Positions 4,823-5,496 of a stretch of 5,496 nucleotides of DNA are shown one piece after another. Positions within the stretch are counted from its first letter, which is position 1. Every line of letters starts with the position of its first letter. The notes under the pieces were generated by a model, which was not told the DNA's origin, made no database searches, and saw nothing but the letters and a program-made list of their open reading frames with translations. The position numbers and the translations under genes are program-made. The stretch spans positions 3,761 through 9,256 of the forward strand of contig CARBKU010000034.1 of the NCBI GenBank assembly GCA_948946035.1. The letters are read 5' to 3'. This DNA is from an uncultured Clostridia bacterium. Lineage in GTDB: Bacteria > Bacillota > Clostridia > TANB77 > CAG-508.

Positions 4823-5496
4823 ATGGGGGGCAAATTAAAAATAAAAGGAATTAATGCACAAAAAGTAAGAAAAATATTTATTACAGCAGGGCTATCATTA
4901 GGAATTATGGCATCAATGACAGGATGTAAAGACGAAAAAAGTAGTGCAGGATATAAAACAAAAGCAACTCTAAAACCTATAGAAAAAACAAAAGAACTTT
5001 CTAAAGAAGAAAAATTACAACAGGATATAGAAGATAATATTAAAACATCAGAAGATATTTTAAACGACATGAAAAAAAGATATTTAGAAAAGTACAATAA
5101 AGAAAATAACACCAATTATAAAGTAGAAAATCTAAAATTAATAAAATCTTCTACAGATTATATAATAATAACAAAAGATGGTACAATATATACTCATGGC
5201 TTAACACCAGATGTTCTATTCAACGAATTAGAAAAACAGGGAATTAAATATAATACTAATAAATATAATAGCAAAATCTATAAAAGTTTAAACGAAGATG
5301 AAATTTTAGAGCAAATGCTATCAGATGGAACTCCAGTATTAGATGGAAATAACCTCCAAAACATAGGAAAGGAAATAAAAAACTCTACATTAAGTGATTT
5401 TATAGATGTTTTTGATATTGGAATAGAATTAAAAAATAATTTTACTACAGAAAATTTTAAAAAATATGAAGACAGTTTAATAAAATTTTATTATGG
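4823..5496 (+). CDS. Lipoprotein of unknown function, 3' end outside the window
   Basis: The frame is open from ATG 4823 to the right edge, giving 224 codons plus two bases with no stop, so the gene is truncated by the window. The N-terminus is a lipoprotein signal peptide: a basic start (MGGKLKIKGINAQKVRK), a hydrophobic core IFITAGLSLGIMAS and the lipobox MTGC with Cys35 as lipidation site. Met at -3 is less usual than Leu. The mature part is hydrophilic, beginning with a Lys/Glu/Thr-rich linker and a helical stretch (about 60-95). A region around DYIIITKDGTIYTHGLTPD (112-130) looks like beta strands. No enzyme motif is recognised. The protein should be anchored on the outer face of the membrane. 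The start is well placed after ggaga at 4811-4815. It has its own promoter, so it is probably not co-transcribed with the amidase. Confidence 0.85.
   Translation, partial: MGGKLKIKGINAQKVRKIFITAGLSLGIMASMTGCKDEKSSAGYKTKATLKPIEKTKELSKEEKLQQDIEDNIKTSEDILNDMKKRYLEKYNKENNTNYKVENLKLIKSSTDYIIITKDGTIYTHGLTPDVLFNELEKQGIKYNTNKYNSKIYKSLNEDEILEQMLSDGTPVLDGNNLQNIGKEIKNSTLSDFIDVFDIGIELKNNFTTENFKKYEDSLIKFYY

Noticed and set aside
4750..5115. Minus-strand open frame opposite the lipoprotein start
   Set aside because: The opposite strand has a promoter, ribosome binding site and lipoprotein signal peptide; this frame is its shadow.
1..5496. CRISPR array, tRNA, rRNA, insertion sequence or phage genes
   Set aside because: No regularly spaced direct repeats, no tRNA-like cloverleaf, no rRNA sequence, and no transposase, integrase or terminal inverted repeats were seen.

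Overview
The window reads as chromosomal DNA of a very AT-rich, low-GC Firmicute, most likely an anaerobic, spore-forming Clostridia relative. The reasons are the strong A+T bias with AGA/TTA/ATA codon preference, purine-rich AGGAGG-type ribosome binding sites, TTGACA/TATAAT-type promoters, a bS6-SSB-bS18 style operon, a CwlD-type amidase and a PF06541 membrane protein. TGG is used for Trp and TGA as a stop, so a Mycoplasma-type code is excluded. No species can be named from the sequence alone.

Layout: every supported gene is on the + strand. Positions 65-792 carry ssb and rpsR, the downstream two genes of the classical rpsF-ssb-rpsR operon, closed by an intrinsic terminator at 811-841. A 275-base spacer follows, ending in a strong extended -10 promoter whose spacer holds a perfect 16-bp palindrome. 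This drives a membrane-anchored protein with three Ig-like repeats (1068-1997). A long GC-containing hairpin (2004-2038) separates it from a PF06541 (CmpB/DUF1113-like) multi-pass membrane protein with a basic coiled-coil tail (2084-2884). A promoter overlapping that gene's stop codon drives a receiver-GGDEF protein (2940-3863) whose receiver has Asn at the phosphoacceptor position. Next is a cwlD-like N-acetylmuramoyl-L-alanine amidase (3924-4659) broken by one frameshift near 4130. Its ribosome binding site is buried in an 18-bp hairpin, and its 3' part has codon use unlike its neighbours. The window ends inside a lipoprotein gene (4823 to the edge) with its own promoter and an inverted-repeat operator candidate.

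How the genes fit together: the first two are housekeeping (replication/repair and translation). The others are envelope or signalling genes: a surface Ig-like protein, a polytopic membrane protein, a c-di-GMP synthase, a cell-wall amidase and a lipoprotein. Each seems to have its own promoter or hairpin boundary, so they look like separate units and not one pathway. I do not see a convincing undescribed multi-gene system. The points most worth a second look are the frameshifted amidase with its sequestered ribosome binding site, the two palindromic operator candidates, and the receiver domain lacking its phosphorylation site.
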